Assembly: GCF_000517545.1 (NCBI RefSeq)
Contig: NZ_BAIV01000005.1
Coordinates: 62,001 to 126,000 of the forward strand
From: Bacteroides reticulotermitis JCM 10512
GTDB lineage: Bacteria > Bacteroidota > Bacteroidia > Bacteroidales > Bacteroidaceae
Length of the DNA: 64,000 bases
Reading direction: 5' to 3'
In this document: positions 1-9,157 of the stretch, in pieces
Layout: the number at the start of each line of letters is the position of its first letter
How positions within the stretch are numbered: the stretch's first letter is position 1
The notes under the pieces: generated by a model
The model's input: only the letters and a program-made list of their open reading frames with translations
The model's database searches: none
Told to the model about the DNA's origin: nothing
Program-made: the position numbers and the translations under genes

Positions 1-1044
1 TTTCCTAAAGGCGTAATGCTTACCCATCACAACATAGCTAATAATGGTTTCCTAACGGGGGAACATATGAAGTTTACGGCGGATGACAAACTCTGCTGTT
101 GTGTGCCCCTTTTCCACTGTTTTGGCGTCGTATTGGCAACTATGAACTGTCTTACACATGGGTGTACGCAGGTAATGGTGGAGCGTTTCGATCCGCTGGT
201 GGTATTGGCTTCTGTGCATAAAGAGCGTTGTACCGCTATTTATGGAGTTCCGACCATGTTTATCGCCGAACTGCATCATCCGATGTTCGATCTGTTTGAT
301 ATGTCCTGCCTTCGTACGGGGATTATGGCCGGTTCACTTTGTCCGGTCGAGTTAATGAAGCAGGTGGAAGAGAAGATGTATATGAAGGTTACCAGTGTAT
401 ACGGCTTGACTGAAACATCGCCCGGTATGACGGCAACACGCATTGATGATTCATTTGATGTACGTTGCAATACGGTGGGACATGAGTTCGAGTTTACCGA
501 AGTAAAGGTTCTCGATCCGGAAACGGGCGAAGAATGTCCGGTCGGTGTGCAGGGAGAGATGTGCAGCCGGGGTTATAATACCATGAAAGGATATTATAAG
601 AATGATCAGGCAACCGCTGAAGTCATTGACGAAAACGGCTTCTTGCATTCGGGCGACTTGGGCGTTAAAGATGCCGATGGAAACTATCGTATCACCGGGC
701 GTATTAAAGATATGATTATTCGGGGAGGGGAGAACATCTATCCTCGCGAGATTGAAGAGTTTCTCTACAAACTTAAAGGAGTGAAAGATGTGCAAGTGGC
801 TGGCGTACCCTCCAGAAAGTACGGTGAAGTCGTTGGCGCGTTTATCATCCTGCAAGACGGAGCGGAACTGCATGAATCGGACGTTCGGGATTTTTGCAGG
901 AACCAGATATCTCGTTATAAAATACCGAAGCATGTGTTTTTTGTGAATGAATTTCCGATGACCGGAAGTGGAAAGATTCAAAAGTTTAAGCTAAAAGACC
1001 TGGGATTGCAACTGTGTAAGGAGCAGGGAATTGAAATCATTTAG
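1..1044 (+). CDS. Acyl-CoA synthetase (AMP-binding), C-terminal part
   Basis: This is the last 347 residues of an adenylate-forming acyl-CoA ligase; the frame is open at base 1, so the start lies outside the window. The enzyme would activate a fatty or carboxylic acid with ATP and join it to CoA in the cytosol. The visible part begins inside the ATP-binding PKG loop ([10 protein letters not shown]), then shows YGLTETSP near residue 140, SGDLG near 220, the hinge [16 protein letters not shown] and a C-terminal GSGKIQK carrying the expected catalytic lysine. Around 190 N-terminal residues are missing compared with full-length family members. Substrate chain length cannot be read from this fragment. 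A strong hairpin follows the stop. Confidence 0.9.
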   Translation, partial: FPKGVMLTHHNIANNGFLTGEHMKFTADDKLCCCVPLFHCFGVVLATMNCLTHGCTQVMVERFDPLVVLASVHKERCTAIYGVPTMFIAELHHPMFDLFDMSCLRTGIMAGSLCPVELMKQVEEKMYMKVTSVYGLTETSPGMTATRIDDSFDVRCNTVGHEFEFTEVKVLDPETGEECPVGVQGEMCSRGYNTMKGYYKNDQATAEVIDENGFLHSGDLGVKDADGNYRITGRIKDMIIRGGENIYPREIEEFLYKLKGVKDVQVAGVPSRKYGEVVGAFIILQDGAELHESDVRDFCRNQISRYKIPKHVFFVNEFPMTGSGKIQKFKLKDLGLQLCKEQGIEII

Positions 1045-1054
1045 GGATTGATGC

Positions 1055-1116
1055 TCACTATATAAAAAGGACGGCGAATATTGGTTGCAATATTCGCCGT
1101 CCTTTTTATATAGTGA
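1055..1116. terminator. Bidirectional terminator, 28-bp perfect stem
   Basis: Bases 1055-1082 are an exact reverse complement of 1089-1116, with a 6-base loop. An A-run on the left arm gives a T-run on the right arm, so it can end transcription from both converging genes (acyl-CoA ligase and mannose-1-phosphate guanylyltransferase). Confidence 0.9.
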
Positions 1117-1124
1117 CTATTGTT

Positions 1125-2207
1125 TTAAATAAACTCGTCTCCTAACTGTATCTGCGCATCGTTTACATATTTACGGATTGCATGCTCTTCATCTTTCCGG
1201 CAGATTAGCAATACATTATTTGATTCTGCGATCAGATATCCCTCCAACCCATCAATGACTGCCAGCTTCCCTTTAGGAAGTGCTACAATATTGTTTTTGC
1301 CGTCGTATATGAGTGAATTGCAAGTTAGCACAACGTTACCCTCCGCATCCTTATCCGAGTGATCGTAAAGGGAGCCCCAAGTTCCGAGATCAGACCATCC
1401 GAAGTCTCCTAGTGCTACGTATACGTTGTCTGCCTTTTCCATAATTCCAAAGTCGATTGATACATTTGGACAAGCCGGGAAGTTCTCTTCGATGAATGCT
1501 TTTTCTTTATCCGTAGCATAGAGATCCTTGCCGGGGGCTAACTTGGCAGTCAGTTCCGGTAATAACTCTTCGGTAGCTTTGATAATTGAGTTCACATTCC
1601 ATATAAAAAGTCCGGCATTCCAGTAGAACTCTCCGCTTTCTACAAATACCTTAGCTAGTTCTAGTTCCGGTTTTTCCGTGAATGTTTTTACTTTGTATAA
1701 ATTATCGCCTTCCGGTTCATCGATCTGAATATATCCGTACCCTGTTTCCGGGCGATTTGGTTTAATTCCAAGTGTTAGTAGTTTCTCAGAGTGAGTTACA
1801 AACTCCAATCCTTTTTCAATTGCGGCTAGAAATTCATCTTCTTTCAAGATCAAATGATCCGAAGGAGCGACAACGATGTTTGCATTGGGGTTGAGTGCAC
1901 GGATATGATAGGAGGCCCAGGTAATGCAAGGAGCTGTATTTCTTCTGGCCGGTTCCAGTAGGATTTGTTTCTCATCCAGTTCCGGTAATTGTTCTTTTAC
2001 GAGGTCTGCATACATGGCATTGGTTACAACGAAAATATTCTCAGTTGGAATTATTTTTTGGAAGCGTTGAAAAGTTTGCTGTAGTAAAGAATGCCCGGTG
2101 CCGAAGAAGTCGAGGAATTGTTTAGGTAACGTTTTGCGGCTAAAAGGCCAGAAACGGCTTCCGATGCCGCCACCCATAATCACACAATAATTATCTTTAT
2201 TTGTCAT
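1125..2207 (-). CDS. Mannose-1-phosphate guanylyltransferase
   Basis: The 360-residue protein matches GDP-mannose pyrophosphorylases, which make GDP-mannose from mannose 1-phosphate and GTP for capsule, O-antigen and glycoprotein synthesis. The N-terminus has the nucleotidyltransferase signature GGGIGSRFWPFSR followed by PKQF (residues about 12-30). Further family marks are the EPARRNTAPC stretch near 85-95, the APSDH metal-site segment near 115, and FTEKPE followed by the WNAGLFIW segment near 180-205. Length fits the short type lacking the C-terminal phosphomannose isomerase domain. It converges on the acyl-CoA ligase across a shared terminator and appears to be a single-gene unit. Confidence 0.93.
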   Translation of the reverse strand: MTNKDNYCVIMGGGIGSRFWPFSRKTLPKQFLDFFGTGHSLLQQTFQRFQKIIPTENIFVVTNAMYADLVKEQLPELDEKQILLEPARRNTAPCITWASYHIRALNPNANIVVAPSDHLILKEDEFLAAIEKGLEFVTHSEKLLTLGIKPNRPETGYGYIQIDEPEGDNLYKVKTFTEKPELELAKVFVESGEFYWNAGLFIWNVNSIIKATEELLPELTAKLAPGKDLYATDKEKAFIEENFPACPNVSIDFGIMEKADNVYVALGDFGWSDLGTWGSLYDHSDKDAEGNVVLTCNSLIYDGKNNIVALPKGKLAVIDGLEGYLIAESNNVLLICRKDEEHAIRKYVNDAQIQLGDEFI

Positions 2208-2314
2208 GATTGTGATTCATTTTAAAGTTTCTGCTAATGTACGGCTAATTCTCTGAACTTGGAAGAACTCATGGGATGTTTTGTGATTTTTTTCTCCTTT
2301 TTTTTGATAAGCTA

Positions 2315-2345
2315 TTGCAGGTTTAAAAAAAAAGCCATATCTTTG
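2315..2345 (+). promoter_or_regulatory. Promoter of tRNA-Leu (TTG-N20-TATCTTTG)
   Basis: TTG at 2315-2317 and TATCTTTG at 2338-2345 are 20 bases apart. This matches the Bacteroides primary sigma factor consensus TTTG-N19/20-TAnnTTTG. It lies 24 bases upstream of the tRNA. Confidence 0.8.
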
Positions 2346-2369
2346 CACCGCATTTGAGAAATCAATGAT

Positions 2370-2453
2370 GCCCAGATGGCGGAATCGGTAGACGCGCTGG
2401 TCTCAAACACCAGTGGATTCACTTCCATCCCGGTTCGATCCCGGGTCTGGGTA
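2370..2453 (+). tRNA. tRNA-Leu (anticodon CAA)
   Basis: The sequence folds as a class II tRNA. Its acceptor arm is 2370-2376 pairing with 2446-2452, the anticodon stem is CTGGT/ACCAG around loop CTCAAAC (anticodon CAA), there is a long variable arm, and the T-arm is CCCGG-TTCGATC-CCGGG at 2429-2445. CCA is not encoded. A consensus promoter precedes it and a hairpin terminator follows. Confidence 0.95.
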
Positions 2454-2458
2454 CTTTA

Positions 2459-2498
2459 GAAGCCTGATCTTTAATAGAAGATCAGGGCTTCATCTTTT
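2459..2498 (+). terminator. Terminator after tRNA-Leu
   Basis: A 13-bp stem (2459-2471 with 2478-2491, one bulged C) is followed by a T-rich tail. It sits just after the tRNA 3' end. Confidence 0.8.
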
Positions 2499-2549
2499 TA
2501 GCAAGAGACAAATTGAAGAAAGTCCCTTATCTTCTCTCCATGATAATTC

Positions 2550-3518
2550 TTAGCGCTCTTTGCTATTTGTTCTTTCGTGATACTCTCTATACATCTCTTC
2601 TATGACAGCTGAATTTTTCTTATATTCTTCTATATTCCAGCTAATTCCTTCTTCTTTAAGTTCTTCTTCCAAGGGAGGTAATCCCATACTGTTTCTTAAT
2701 TCATCAACTTTATCCGGGTTTTCCAAAGGAATAATATATGACTTTTCGGGATCACTTGAAATAATTTTCTGCGTTCCGTATATTTGCTTTTTGCCTTGAT
2801 TCATTAGTATCCTATCTGTAAGAAATGCCAAATGCCATCCATCCGCATCTCCCTGCTCAACAGCACTCCTCAACATAGGAAGATATTTCTCTTGTACGAT
2901 AAGGTTATCGACATGTTGGATACCTAAAAATAAGGTTTCATTCGCCTCACTGCCAATTTTATCCGCACTTAACCATCCGTATTTGTCCAGAATTGAACCT
3001 ATTTTTGTTGAGCAATCTTGATCAACAACCGTTTTCATATAGCTATGCAGGGATCTCTTCAATGAATCATTCTTAGTGTTCAGATAAAGAAGCCTAATTC
3101 CTTGATCACGATTTTGCACCTCCTTTAGTTCTTTACGTATTTTCTCGTTGTAACTATCTTTGATAGATTGAACCTTCTCGAGCAGGATACTCCACGCTTT
3201 GTTTTTGTGAAGAGCTGTAAAGTTTTCATCGTTCTCTATTTCGTCTATAAAGAGGTCTTCATCAACTAGTTCATTTATGTGAGAAATCGCAAGTTCGGTA
3301 TTTCCATCATTTGCGGCATCGACTGCTTCTTGATATGATGGTATGTTGGCTTTTAAATATGCTATGTACAAAGAAGGATATACTTCCTCAAACTTCTGAA
3401 GTTCATGTTGTTCAAAATAGAGTAAACTTTTCCTCACTAATTCTTCAAAGAGAGAATTTTGAGAGAAACTCACTAGAGAGACCAAGAGTCCTAACAAACA
3501 GGAAAATATCTTTTTCAT
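2550..3518 (-). CDS. Secreted DUF6624 family protein
   Basis: A 322-residue protein with a Sec signal peptide (MKKIFSCLLGLLVSLVSFSQ), so probably periplasmic. The first 100 residues after the signal look helical and TPR-like, with the phrase DAANDGNTELAISHINELV. The C-terminal half carries the marks I associate with DUF6624: FLGIQHVD, LPMLRSAVEQGDADGWHLAF, LTDRILMNQGKKQIYGTQ, and PLENPDKVDELRNSMGLPPL. The function of DUF6624 is not known. It points toward tRNA-Leu. The DNA upstream is a long gene-free stretch with repeats, so it may be an accessory gene rather than part of a conserved operon. Confidence 0.75.
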   Translation of the reverse strand: MKKIFSCLLGLLVSLVSFSQNSLFEELVRKSLLYFEQHELQKFEEVYPSLYIAYLKANIPSYQEAVDAANDGNTELAISHINELVDEDLFIDEIENDENFTALHKNKAWSILLEKVQSIKDSYNEKIRKELKEVQNRDQGIRLLYLNTKNDSLKRSLHSYMKTVVDQDCSTKIGSILDKYGWLSADKIGSEANETLFLGIQHVDNLIVQEKYLPMLRSAVEQGDADGWHLAFLTDRILMNQGKKQIYGTQKIISSDPEKSYIIPLENPDKVDELRNSMGLPPLEEELKEEGISWNIEEYKKNSAVIEEMYREYHERTNSKER

Positions 3519-3596
3519 ACATACTATTTTGCATGCAAATTTACTAAGTATTCCCGAAATCTTTCGCTCTATATTTTAAAACCTTTACTTTTATTC

Positions 3597-3840
3597 ATCC
3601 TCCCCTACATACAAGAAAAAATATTTTATCTCTCATGGTCTCATTGCTTTTTACTTAATGGTCAATGATTCAGTAGATTGTACGATGAGAGATACTTTTG
3701 AAAAGGGGTATCTCTCATTGTTTTCCCGCATTTTCACCCCTTTTTGGGTGTATCTCTCATGCTTTTTCAGGGATCTCTCATCATTTTAAGCTGTATTTCG
3801 CATTAGACAGGGCTTCATTTTCTCGGAGAGTTTGTGACAT
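3597..3840 (-). repeat. Dispersed noncoding repeat, copy A
   Basis: About 245 bp that aligns, as reverse complement, with 33118-33362 over its whole length with scattered substitutions and small indels. Shared landmarks in order are a CCTCCCCTAC start, TCTCTCATGGTCTCAT, GAGAGAT, GGGGTATCTCTCAT, GGATCTCTCAT and GCTGTATTTCGCAT. The octamer TCTCTCAT or its complement occurs repeatedly at irregular spacing. No reading frame is shared by both copies. It occupies the region upstream of the DUF6624 gene. Confidence 0.75.
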
Positions 3841-4067
3841 CATTTTAGCTTTTACAAATCTGTTGCCCTCCCACGCAAGTACATCTTAGCACTTTACTTA
3901 CTACTATACAACCCATTAGGCAACCTGTGTGAGAAATGAAAGCTAATTTATAAAAACAAGGTTCTTTTTTTAATTTTTGTGCAAGGTAACTTGAAAAGGT
4001 GCCAGTAGCTTGAAGGTGTAACTACCCATGATCACCCGAATGTACCTTAGTGTCACAAAGTTCTAAG
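3841..4067. other. Gene-free AT-rich stretch
   Basis: No coding sequence or RNA gene is recognisable here. With repeat copy A on the left and the palindrome array on the right it forms the 0.9-kb gap between the DUF6624 and DUF418 genes. Confidence 0.5.
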
Positions 4068-4147
4068 TGGTTGGCACGACTGTGCCACTGCGATGGCACA
4101 ACTTTGCCAAGGCGTTGTCACAGCTGTGACACTGCGGTGGCACAACC
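4068..4147. repeat. Array of short palindromes, array A
   Basis: Three consecutive 16-base palindromes, TGGCACGACTGTGCCA, TGGCACAACTTTGCCA and TGTCACAGCTGTGACA, are separated by short GC-rich linkers, followed by a fourth half-like unit. The arms differ between units but each unit pairs with itself, so structure is kept while sequence varies. A similar array lies at 32733-32820. From here to 4433 I see no gene; a 73-codon ORF across the array has no coding character. Confidence 0.65.
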
Positions 4148-4433
4148 AAATTCACTACTTGTTTTCAGGAAGAGCTACCATGAAAAACCCCAAAGGGTAT
4201 TACCTAAAAGAGCTTTTCAAGAAGAGTTTCTTTACTTGTCTCTGTTCTTTCTTATCGCTCAGATAAGTTGACTATGGTTGATCGGTGATAGATTATATCG
4301 CAAAAATAACTTTTGTGGGCGAGTAAGTAACGGATGCCCTGAGGTCACAAGTTGAGGGGAACCTTCATTCGATACCGATTGACTCCTTTCGAGTTATAAC
4401 TAAGTTTTCCCGTATATCTTGCGCTGATTCTAT

Positions 4434-5618
4434 TTACTTTCCGATTTTAACCCAAGTTGCCTTTTTCCATAACCATTCCAACGGGCCTTGGCGATGTGAA
4501 CGAAGCCACCAACGACAGAAAGAGTATTGCAAATAGAATACGATTATGCCGATAAGAAAACATACTGTAATACCGGTGTGCTGGTAAAGTCCCAGTCCCC
4601 AATTATAAAACAAGAATCCCCCGATCAAGGACTGCGATAGGTAGTTTGTCAAACTCATACGTCCATAGGGTGCTAATCGATGAAGGATATCTTTAAACTT
4701 TGTCAGGTAATAAACAAGTATTATCCCTGCGAACAGGATACCTGTAAATGCAATATTTGCAAGTGACTTAAATAGAAGGACAGAAGGGGCGAGTAGTGCC
4801 TCTCGAGTTATAAAGTCGGGAAGTGTAGCCGCCAAACCATAAAGCGGGAAGAAGGCTATGACAGCTAGGATGAATGTTTTAATCCACATTTTTATATTCT
4901 TCTCTGAATAGGGAAACGCATTGCTACGCCCTATCAGCATACCTACCATAAACAGTCCTGCGGTTTGAGTAACCCTTCCATGCAATATCATCCAACCCAT
5001 ATTAGCAACATTACCCGTCCATATGGCCGTCTTGCACATTTCGAGGAAAGAACCTTCTTTCTGAACTGTATTAACTATCTCCCAATAGGGTGCATCGAGT
5101 TGCGCATTCATAACATAATCGGGATTGATGAGCGCATAGACTATTTGTCCCCATTCAAGCGGTTGTAGCAAAAGAATAGCCGCTATAATAGCGACTGTAC
5201 GAGTAGAAAGGCGACATACCGCTATCAATACGTAACCAAGTAATGCATAAAGTATCAATATCTCACCGGGAAATAAAGTCGAATTGACACAGGCTATTAA
5301 AAAGAGTAATACCAACCGCCAGGCAAACCGACCACGGAAATCACTCCCTTTTACTTTTTGTGAGTTGTCTTGAATAAAAAAGCTGAATCCGAAAAGCAAT
5401 GCGAAGATGCAGTACGCTTTACCGGAAATAGTGAAGAAAACACCGTCCCAGATTATCCTATCCGTAAACAATAGGAAGTTGGAGGTTTCTTCAGGGAAGC
5501 TATTGAGACTAAACCGTTCGATAAAATGAATAAGGGTGATTCCCATTACCGCAAAGCCACGTAATACATCTGCTATTTCTATGCGATTATTTTTGATTGG
5601 CGTAGTAGAAGAGTTCAT
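4434..5618 (-). CDS. DUF418 family membrane protein (YeiB-like)
   Basis: A 394-residue multi-pass inner-membrane protein. It begins RIEIADVLRGFAVMGI, the N-terminal hallmark of the YeiB/DUF418 group, and ends with the DUF418 region containing APYGRMSLTNYLSQS (about residues 310-325) and a paired-helix C-terminus. About ten hydrophobic segments are visible. The family resembles acyltransferase-3 membrane proteins in layout, but the reaction is not established. It is a single transcription unit with its own -7 box 46 bases upstream of the start codon. Confidence 0.88.
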   Translation of the reverse strand: MNSSTTPIKNNRIEIADVLRGFAVMGITLIHFIERFSLNSFPEETSNFLLFTDRIIWDGVFFTISGKAYCIFALLFGFSFFIQDNSQKVKGSDFRGRFAWRLVLLFLIACVNSTLFPGEILILYALLGYVLIAVCRLSTRTVAIIAAILLLQPLEWGQIVYALINPDYVMNAQLDAPYWEIVNTVQKEGSFLEMCKTAIWTGNVANMGWMILHGRVTQTAGLFMVGMLIGRSNAFPYSEKNIKMWIKTFILAVIAFFPLYGLAATLPDFITREALLAPSVLLFKSLANIAFTGILFAGIILVYYLTKFKDILHRLAPYGRMSLTNYLSQSLIGGFLFYNWGLGLYQHTGITVCFLIGIIVFYLQYSFCRWWLRSHRQGPLEWLWKKATWVKIGK

Positions 5619-5663
5619 GTTTTAAGTTTTTAAAATGTGTAACATAGTCTTTTGTTTGCGGTG

Positions 5664-5671
5664 CAAACTTA
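5664..5671 (-). promoter_or_regulatory. -7 box TAAGTTTG for the DUF418 gene
   Basis: On the minus strand TAAGTTTG matches TAnnTTTG and lies 46 bases before the DUF418 start codon, giving a short leader. I see no clear -33 TTTG at the right distance. Confidence 0.5.
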
Positions 5672-6012
5672 TCATAAACTTTTCATCTTTCCGGGAAATA
5701 CCTATTCAATAAACGATAAAATATGACCATTCAGGGCTTTGTCCGTTTGGTATTGTTTCTGTGTTTTTGTAGATAAGTGTTTGGTAGTGATTGTGTTTGT
5801 TTTTTTTGTTACCTTTTTCGTTTGATGGACACGAATTGTTTGGACTAAGACAACAATTTCCAGCAAAGTAAAGACCGCAAATGCTAAACCATCTAATTTT
5901 GTATTTGTTATAGTAAGTAGGCAATGCATCCGTTGCTCCCTCAAATCTTATTTCAAGAATCTATTGGAAATAACAAAGCAAATAAAAATCACATTCAAAA
6001 CGTTTAAAATAT
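5672..6012. other. Intergenic region, nothing convincing
   Basis: AT-rich spacer between divergently transcribed genes. Two overlapping minus-strand ORFs of 72-80 codons are low-complexity (Lys/Thr-rich) and have no family resemblance, so I do not call them. Promoters for the oxidoreductase should lie here but no clean consensus is visible. Confidence 0.4.
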
Positions 6013-7073
6013 ATGTCCCAATTATTTAGTCCTTTACAACTGAGAAAGCTTACAATTAAGAATCGGATTGTAATGTCTCCCATGTGTCAGTACTCTGCTA
6101 TAGACGGCTTTCCGAATGACTGGCATTATGTTCATTATGTAACCAGAGCGGTTGGTGGAGCCGGAACAATTATTCAGGAAGCAACAGCCGTACTTCCCGA
6201 AGGAAGAATCAGCTATGCCGATTTAGGTATCTGGAAAGATGAACATATCGAAGCATATAAGAAGATAACGGCTGCAATTCAAAAATATGGAGCCGTGCCC
6301 GGTATCCAACTTGCTCATGCAGGCCGAAAGGCCAGTTGCGATCTGGCAAATAAAGGCGGTGCGCAAATTAAAGAAGGTGCAAACGCATGGCAAACAGTTG
6401 CCCCGTCAGCAATACCCTTTCTCCCGTCGGACACGCCCCCTGTCGCATTGTCGGCAGATGAGATAAAAGAAGTTACCAAAGCTTTTAAAGCAGCTGCAAT
6501 CCGCTCCATCAAAGCGGGCTATAAGATTATAGAAATACATGCGGCACATGGTATTTGATTCACGAATTCTTTTCACCATTGACAAATACAAGGACCGATG
6601 CGTATGGAGGAAGTTTGGCAAACAGAGTCCGTATTCTTTTCGATATAATTGATGAGATATTACCTCTTATTACCGATGACCTGTCTTTATGGGTACGCAT
6701 TTCAGCAACCGATTGGGTCGAAGGAGGATGGGATCTGGCTCAGTCGGTAGAACTGTCCAAGTTATTGAGAGAAAAAGGTGTGGATGTGATAGATGTCTCT
6801 ACAGGAGGGCTTGTGCCCGATGCGAAGATTCCTGTTGCACCCGGTTACCAGGTTCCATTTGCCGAACGTATCAAGCAAGAGAGTGGAATGACAACCGGAA
6901 CAGTCGGCCTTCTAACAGAAGCCACGCAAATGGAAGAATTACTGGAAACGGAGAAATGCGATCTGGTATTTCTGGGTCGTAAATTATTGAGAGATCCGTA
7001 TTTCCCCATAAATGCAGCCAAAGAACTGGACGCTGCGGATATTGCTCCCAGTCCGTATAGCCGAAGACACTAA
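6013..7073 (+). CDS. Old yellow enzyme-type NADH:flavin oxidoreductase, frameshifted
   Basis: An FMN-dependent oxidoreductase of the NADPH dehydrogenase (YqjM/NamA) branch, which reduces activated alkenes in the cytosol. Visible marks are MSPMCQYSA near residue 22, the FMN-site HAGRKAS near 100, and RTDAYGGSLANRVRI, LVFLGRKLLRDP in the second part. The first frame stops at 6558 after HAAHG; the second begins at once with IHEFFSPLTNTR. Restoring one T at about 6551-6553 gives the expected HGYLIHEFF, and the joined length is 353 residues, normal for the family. I infer a single-base loss, either a sequencing error or a recent mutation. It appears to be a single-gene unit. Confidence 0.85.
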
Positions 7074-7090
7074 AAACTTATAACCTTTGT

Positions 7091-7139
7091 TGCACTTTTA
7101 TTTGAGAAATCAATGAATTGGGATTCAGATAAAAGTGCA
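7091..7139. promoter_or_regulatory. 11-bp perfect inverted repeat with 27-base loop
   Basis: TGCACTTTTAT at 7091-7101 is the exact reverse complement of 7129-7139. There is no T-run, so it is not a typical terminator. It lies between the oxidoreductase and the efflux locus and could be an operator or an mRNA end-stabilising hairpin. Confidence 0.4.
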
Positions 7140-7210
7140 GCATACATTTATTTTAAGGTCTTTTAAAAAAGAATTTGCTGCTTATGTCAAGCTAAGACGT
7201 AAACAAATCA

Positions 7211-7218
7211 TATCTTTG
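7211..7218 (+). promoter_or_regulatory. -7 box TATCTTTG before the HYC_CC_PP gene
   Basis: A perfect TAnnTTTG match ends only 9 bases before the ATG at 7228, so transcription would begin almost at the start codon. This supports 7228 as the start rather than an upstream GTG at 7135. Confidence 0.55.
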
Positions 7219-7227
7219 CAAATAATT

Positions 7228-7635
7228 ATGAGAAGTTTTATATTAACCATACTCGCTGTATTCTATTTGGTAATGTCCATTGGATTTATCAATTACAATG
7301 TCTATTGCCAGGATCGGTTGACGAAAACATCCATGGTTATAAATAAACATACTTGTGATAACTGTTCAACCTGTGCACAAAAGAAATGTAAGAAGGATGG
7401 AAGCTGTTGTAAGCATAAAACGGAATACGTACAACTCAAAGTAGACCAAGACAGTTCTTCCAATCATGTCGTTGACATTACACCTCAACAATTTGTCATT
7501 TTGGATATTTTTCTATCAGGAAGTTTCCTTCCTGACACTTGCCTTACAAGTCAAGAAACTTATCCGGTCACAAATGCTCCGCCTATAGGAGGACAAAATC
7601 CGATTCATATTCTTAACTGCACCTATCTGATTTAA
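7228..7635 (+). CDS. HYC_CC_PP family small cysteine-rich protein
   Basis: A 135-residue protein with one N-terminal hydrophobic segment (FILTILAVFYLVMSIGFI), so membrane-anchored or exported. It has the layout of the Bacteroidetes HYC_CC_PP family: an early aromatic-x-C (YNVYC, about residue 29), a Cys cluster CDNC-STC-KKC followed by SCCKHK, and a late NAPPI. Members are small proteins often found beside metal efflux systems, and the Cys/His cluster suggests metal binding; that role is inferred. It sits upstream of the TolC-RND-adaptor genes, 127 bases from TolC with a hairpin between, and could be their first gene. The start at 7228 is chosen from the promoter and signal sequence. Confidence 0.7.
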   Translation: MRSFILTILAVFYLVMSIGFINYNVYCQDRLTKTSMVINKHTCDNCSTCAQKKCKKDGSCCKHKTEYVQLKVDQDSSSNHVVDITPQQFVILDIFLSGSFLPDTCLTSQETYPVTNAPPIGGQNPIHILNCTYLI

Positions 7636-7701
7636 ATCTCGTCTGCATTTATCAGAGGGTATAATATCCTTTTTCTATCGGATGTTATTCCTTCTTCTGT
7701 A

Positions 7702-7726
7702 TTAGTCTTTTGAACGAAAAGACTAA
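7702..7726 (+). promoter_or_regulatory. 10-bp hairpin upstream of tolC-like gene
   Basis: TTAGTCTTTT at 7702-7711 pairs exactly with 7717-7726 across a 5-base loop, 37 bases before the TolC-like start. There is no T-tail, so it may be an operator or a leader hairpin that adjusts expression within the efflux operon. Confidence 0.4.
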
Positions 7727-7762
7727 CCAATCATTATATCCAATTTTATAAAAAAGCAGAAT

Positions 7763-9154
7763 ATGAACAAAAATATAGTTGTTCTTCTGATGCTGCTTTT
7801 GCTATGTAAAGCTATGCCGGCTCAAACCTCATTGAGTTTGCAGGATGCTTTGCGTATAGCTACAGTTAATTATGAAAGCATAAAAGCTAAGAAGAATTAC
7901 CTGAAGGCATCAGAAGCCACAGAACAAGCAAGCAGACGAGATTATTTACCCGATTTAAAGTTCTCAGCGCAACAGAGCTATGGAACGATCAATGCCCAAA
8001 ACGGACCCATGTATGGTTTTGGCGGACTTGGAGTCGCATCAACGAGCATGCCACTGGCCGAACAAAACTGGAATTCCGCCTTCGGATCCCTGTATCTGGC
8101 AAACATAAATTGGGACTTTTTCACTTTCGGACAAATCAGCAACAGCATCAACCTATCGCGTTTGTCGAAAGAAAAAAGTCATGCCGACTTGCAGCAAGAA
8201 GTCTTTCAACACCAGATACGAACAATTTCAGCATACCTGAATTTATTGGCTGTACAGCGGATGGTCTTTGTTCAGCAGAAAAATGTAGAACGTGCGGAAG
8301 TGTTCTTATCGACCGTACAGAGCCTTGCCAATAGCGAACTAAAGCCTATGGTAGATGCATCCTTGGCGCAGGCCGAAGTCTCCAACGCTAAGATAACCCT
8401 GATAAAGATGCAGGATAAAGAACTGGAACTCTCAAAAGAGATAGCCGTTCTTTTAGGTGTCGATTATACTAAATTCCAATTAGATGATCTGTACGCTAAA
8501 TCATCACCGACACTACTCCCGTTGGCATCCGAAGGATCGCAAACCCATCCCTCCTTATTATATAAGCAGTCAGTTATTGATCAGAATGATGGGCAGATCA
8601 AACTATTGAAATCGCAGAATATGCCCCGGTTCTCCTTGTTTGGAGTCGTACAGGGGCGAGGCTCAGGATTTGACTATAATTACGTGCAGAACCCCTCGGC
8701 CTTCTCTCGAAAGTATGCGGATGGAGTTGGAATAGATCGAACGAACTACCTACTTGGGGTGGGCGTGACTTGGAATTTTACATCCCTTTTCCGCAATCAT
8801 TCGAAAATAAAAAGCCAGCGGTTCACCTCTTCCGCTTTGCTTGATGAATATAAACTGATGGAAAATGAGTTGAAAGCCCAATCTCTCATGGCCGATGGCA
8901 AAATTCTCAATGCATTGGATTATAAGAAAGAATCTCCCTTGCAAGTCAAAGCCGCATCAGAAGCCTATCAACAACACTTGGCCCTTTATAAGAACGGGCT
9001 GACCACGATTGCGGATCTTACCCAATCTTTCTATAGCCTTCACCGGGCGGAGACGGATAATGAAATCGCGGTTATCAACGTTTGGCAAGCCTTGTTATTA
9101 AAGGCTTCTTCTGTGGGAGATCTCAATTTATTCATTCACGAAATCGATCAATAA
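7763..9154 (+). CDS. TolC family outer-membrane efflux channel
   Basis: A 463-residue protein with a signal peptide (MNKNIVVLLMLLLLCKAMPAQ) followed by SLSLQDALRIA, the usual opening of outer-membrane efflux proteins. The rest shows two similar halves of long amphipathic helices (for example VDASLAQAEVSNAKITLIKMQDKELEL near 190-220 and YKNGLTTIADLTQSFYSLHRAETD near the C-terminus) with beta segments between, as in TolC. It would form the outer-membrane exit duct of the tripartite pump with the RND permease starting 4 bases downstream and the adaptor after that. Confidence 0.9.
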   Translation: MNKNIVVLLMLLLLCKAMPAQTSLSLQDALRIATVNYESIKAKKNYLKASEATEQASRRDYLPDLKFSAQQSYGTINAQNGPMYGFGGLGVASTSMPLAEQNWNSAFGSLYLANINWDFFTFGQISNSINLSRLSKEKSHADLQQEVFQHQIRTISAYLNLLAVQRMVFVQQKNVERAEVFLSTVQSLANSELKPMVDASLAQAEVSNAKITLIKMQDKELELSKEIAVLLGVDYTKFQLDDLYAKSSPTLLPLASEGSQTHPSLLYKQSVIDQNDGQIKLLKSQNMPRFSLFGVVQGRGSGFDYNYVQNPSAFSRKYADGVGIDRTNYLLGVGVTWNFTSLFRNHSKIKSQRFTSSALLDEYKLMENELKAQSLMADGKILNALDYKKESPLQVKAASEAYQQHLALYKNGLTTIADLTQSFYSLHRAETDNEIAVINVWQALLLKASSVGDLNLFIHEIDQ

Positions 9155-9157
9155 GCT

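Noticed and set aside
451..981. 176-codon antisense ORF within the acyl-CoA ligase
   Set aside because: It is a shadow of a well-supported enzyme on the other strand.
3597..3800. CRISPR-like array from recurring TCTCTCAT
   Set aside because: The unit is only 8 bases, spacing is irregular, there are no uniform spacers, and no cas genes are present.
4050..4271. 73-codon ORF over palindrome array A
   Set aside because: The reading is produced by the palindromes, and no counterpart exists in array B.
5702..5944. Small Lys/Thr-rich ORFs on the minus strand
   Set aside because: Overlapping frames with low-complexity content, no recognisable start context and no family resemblance.
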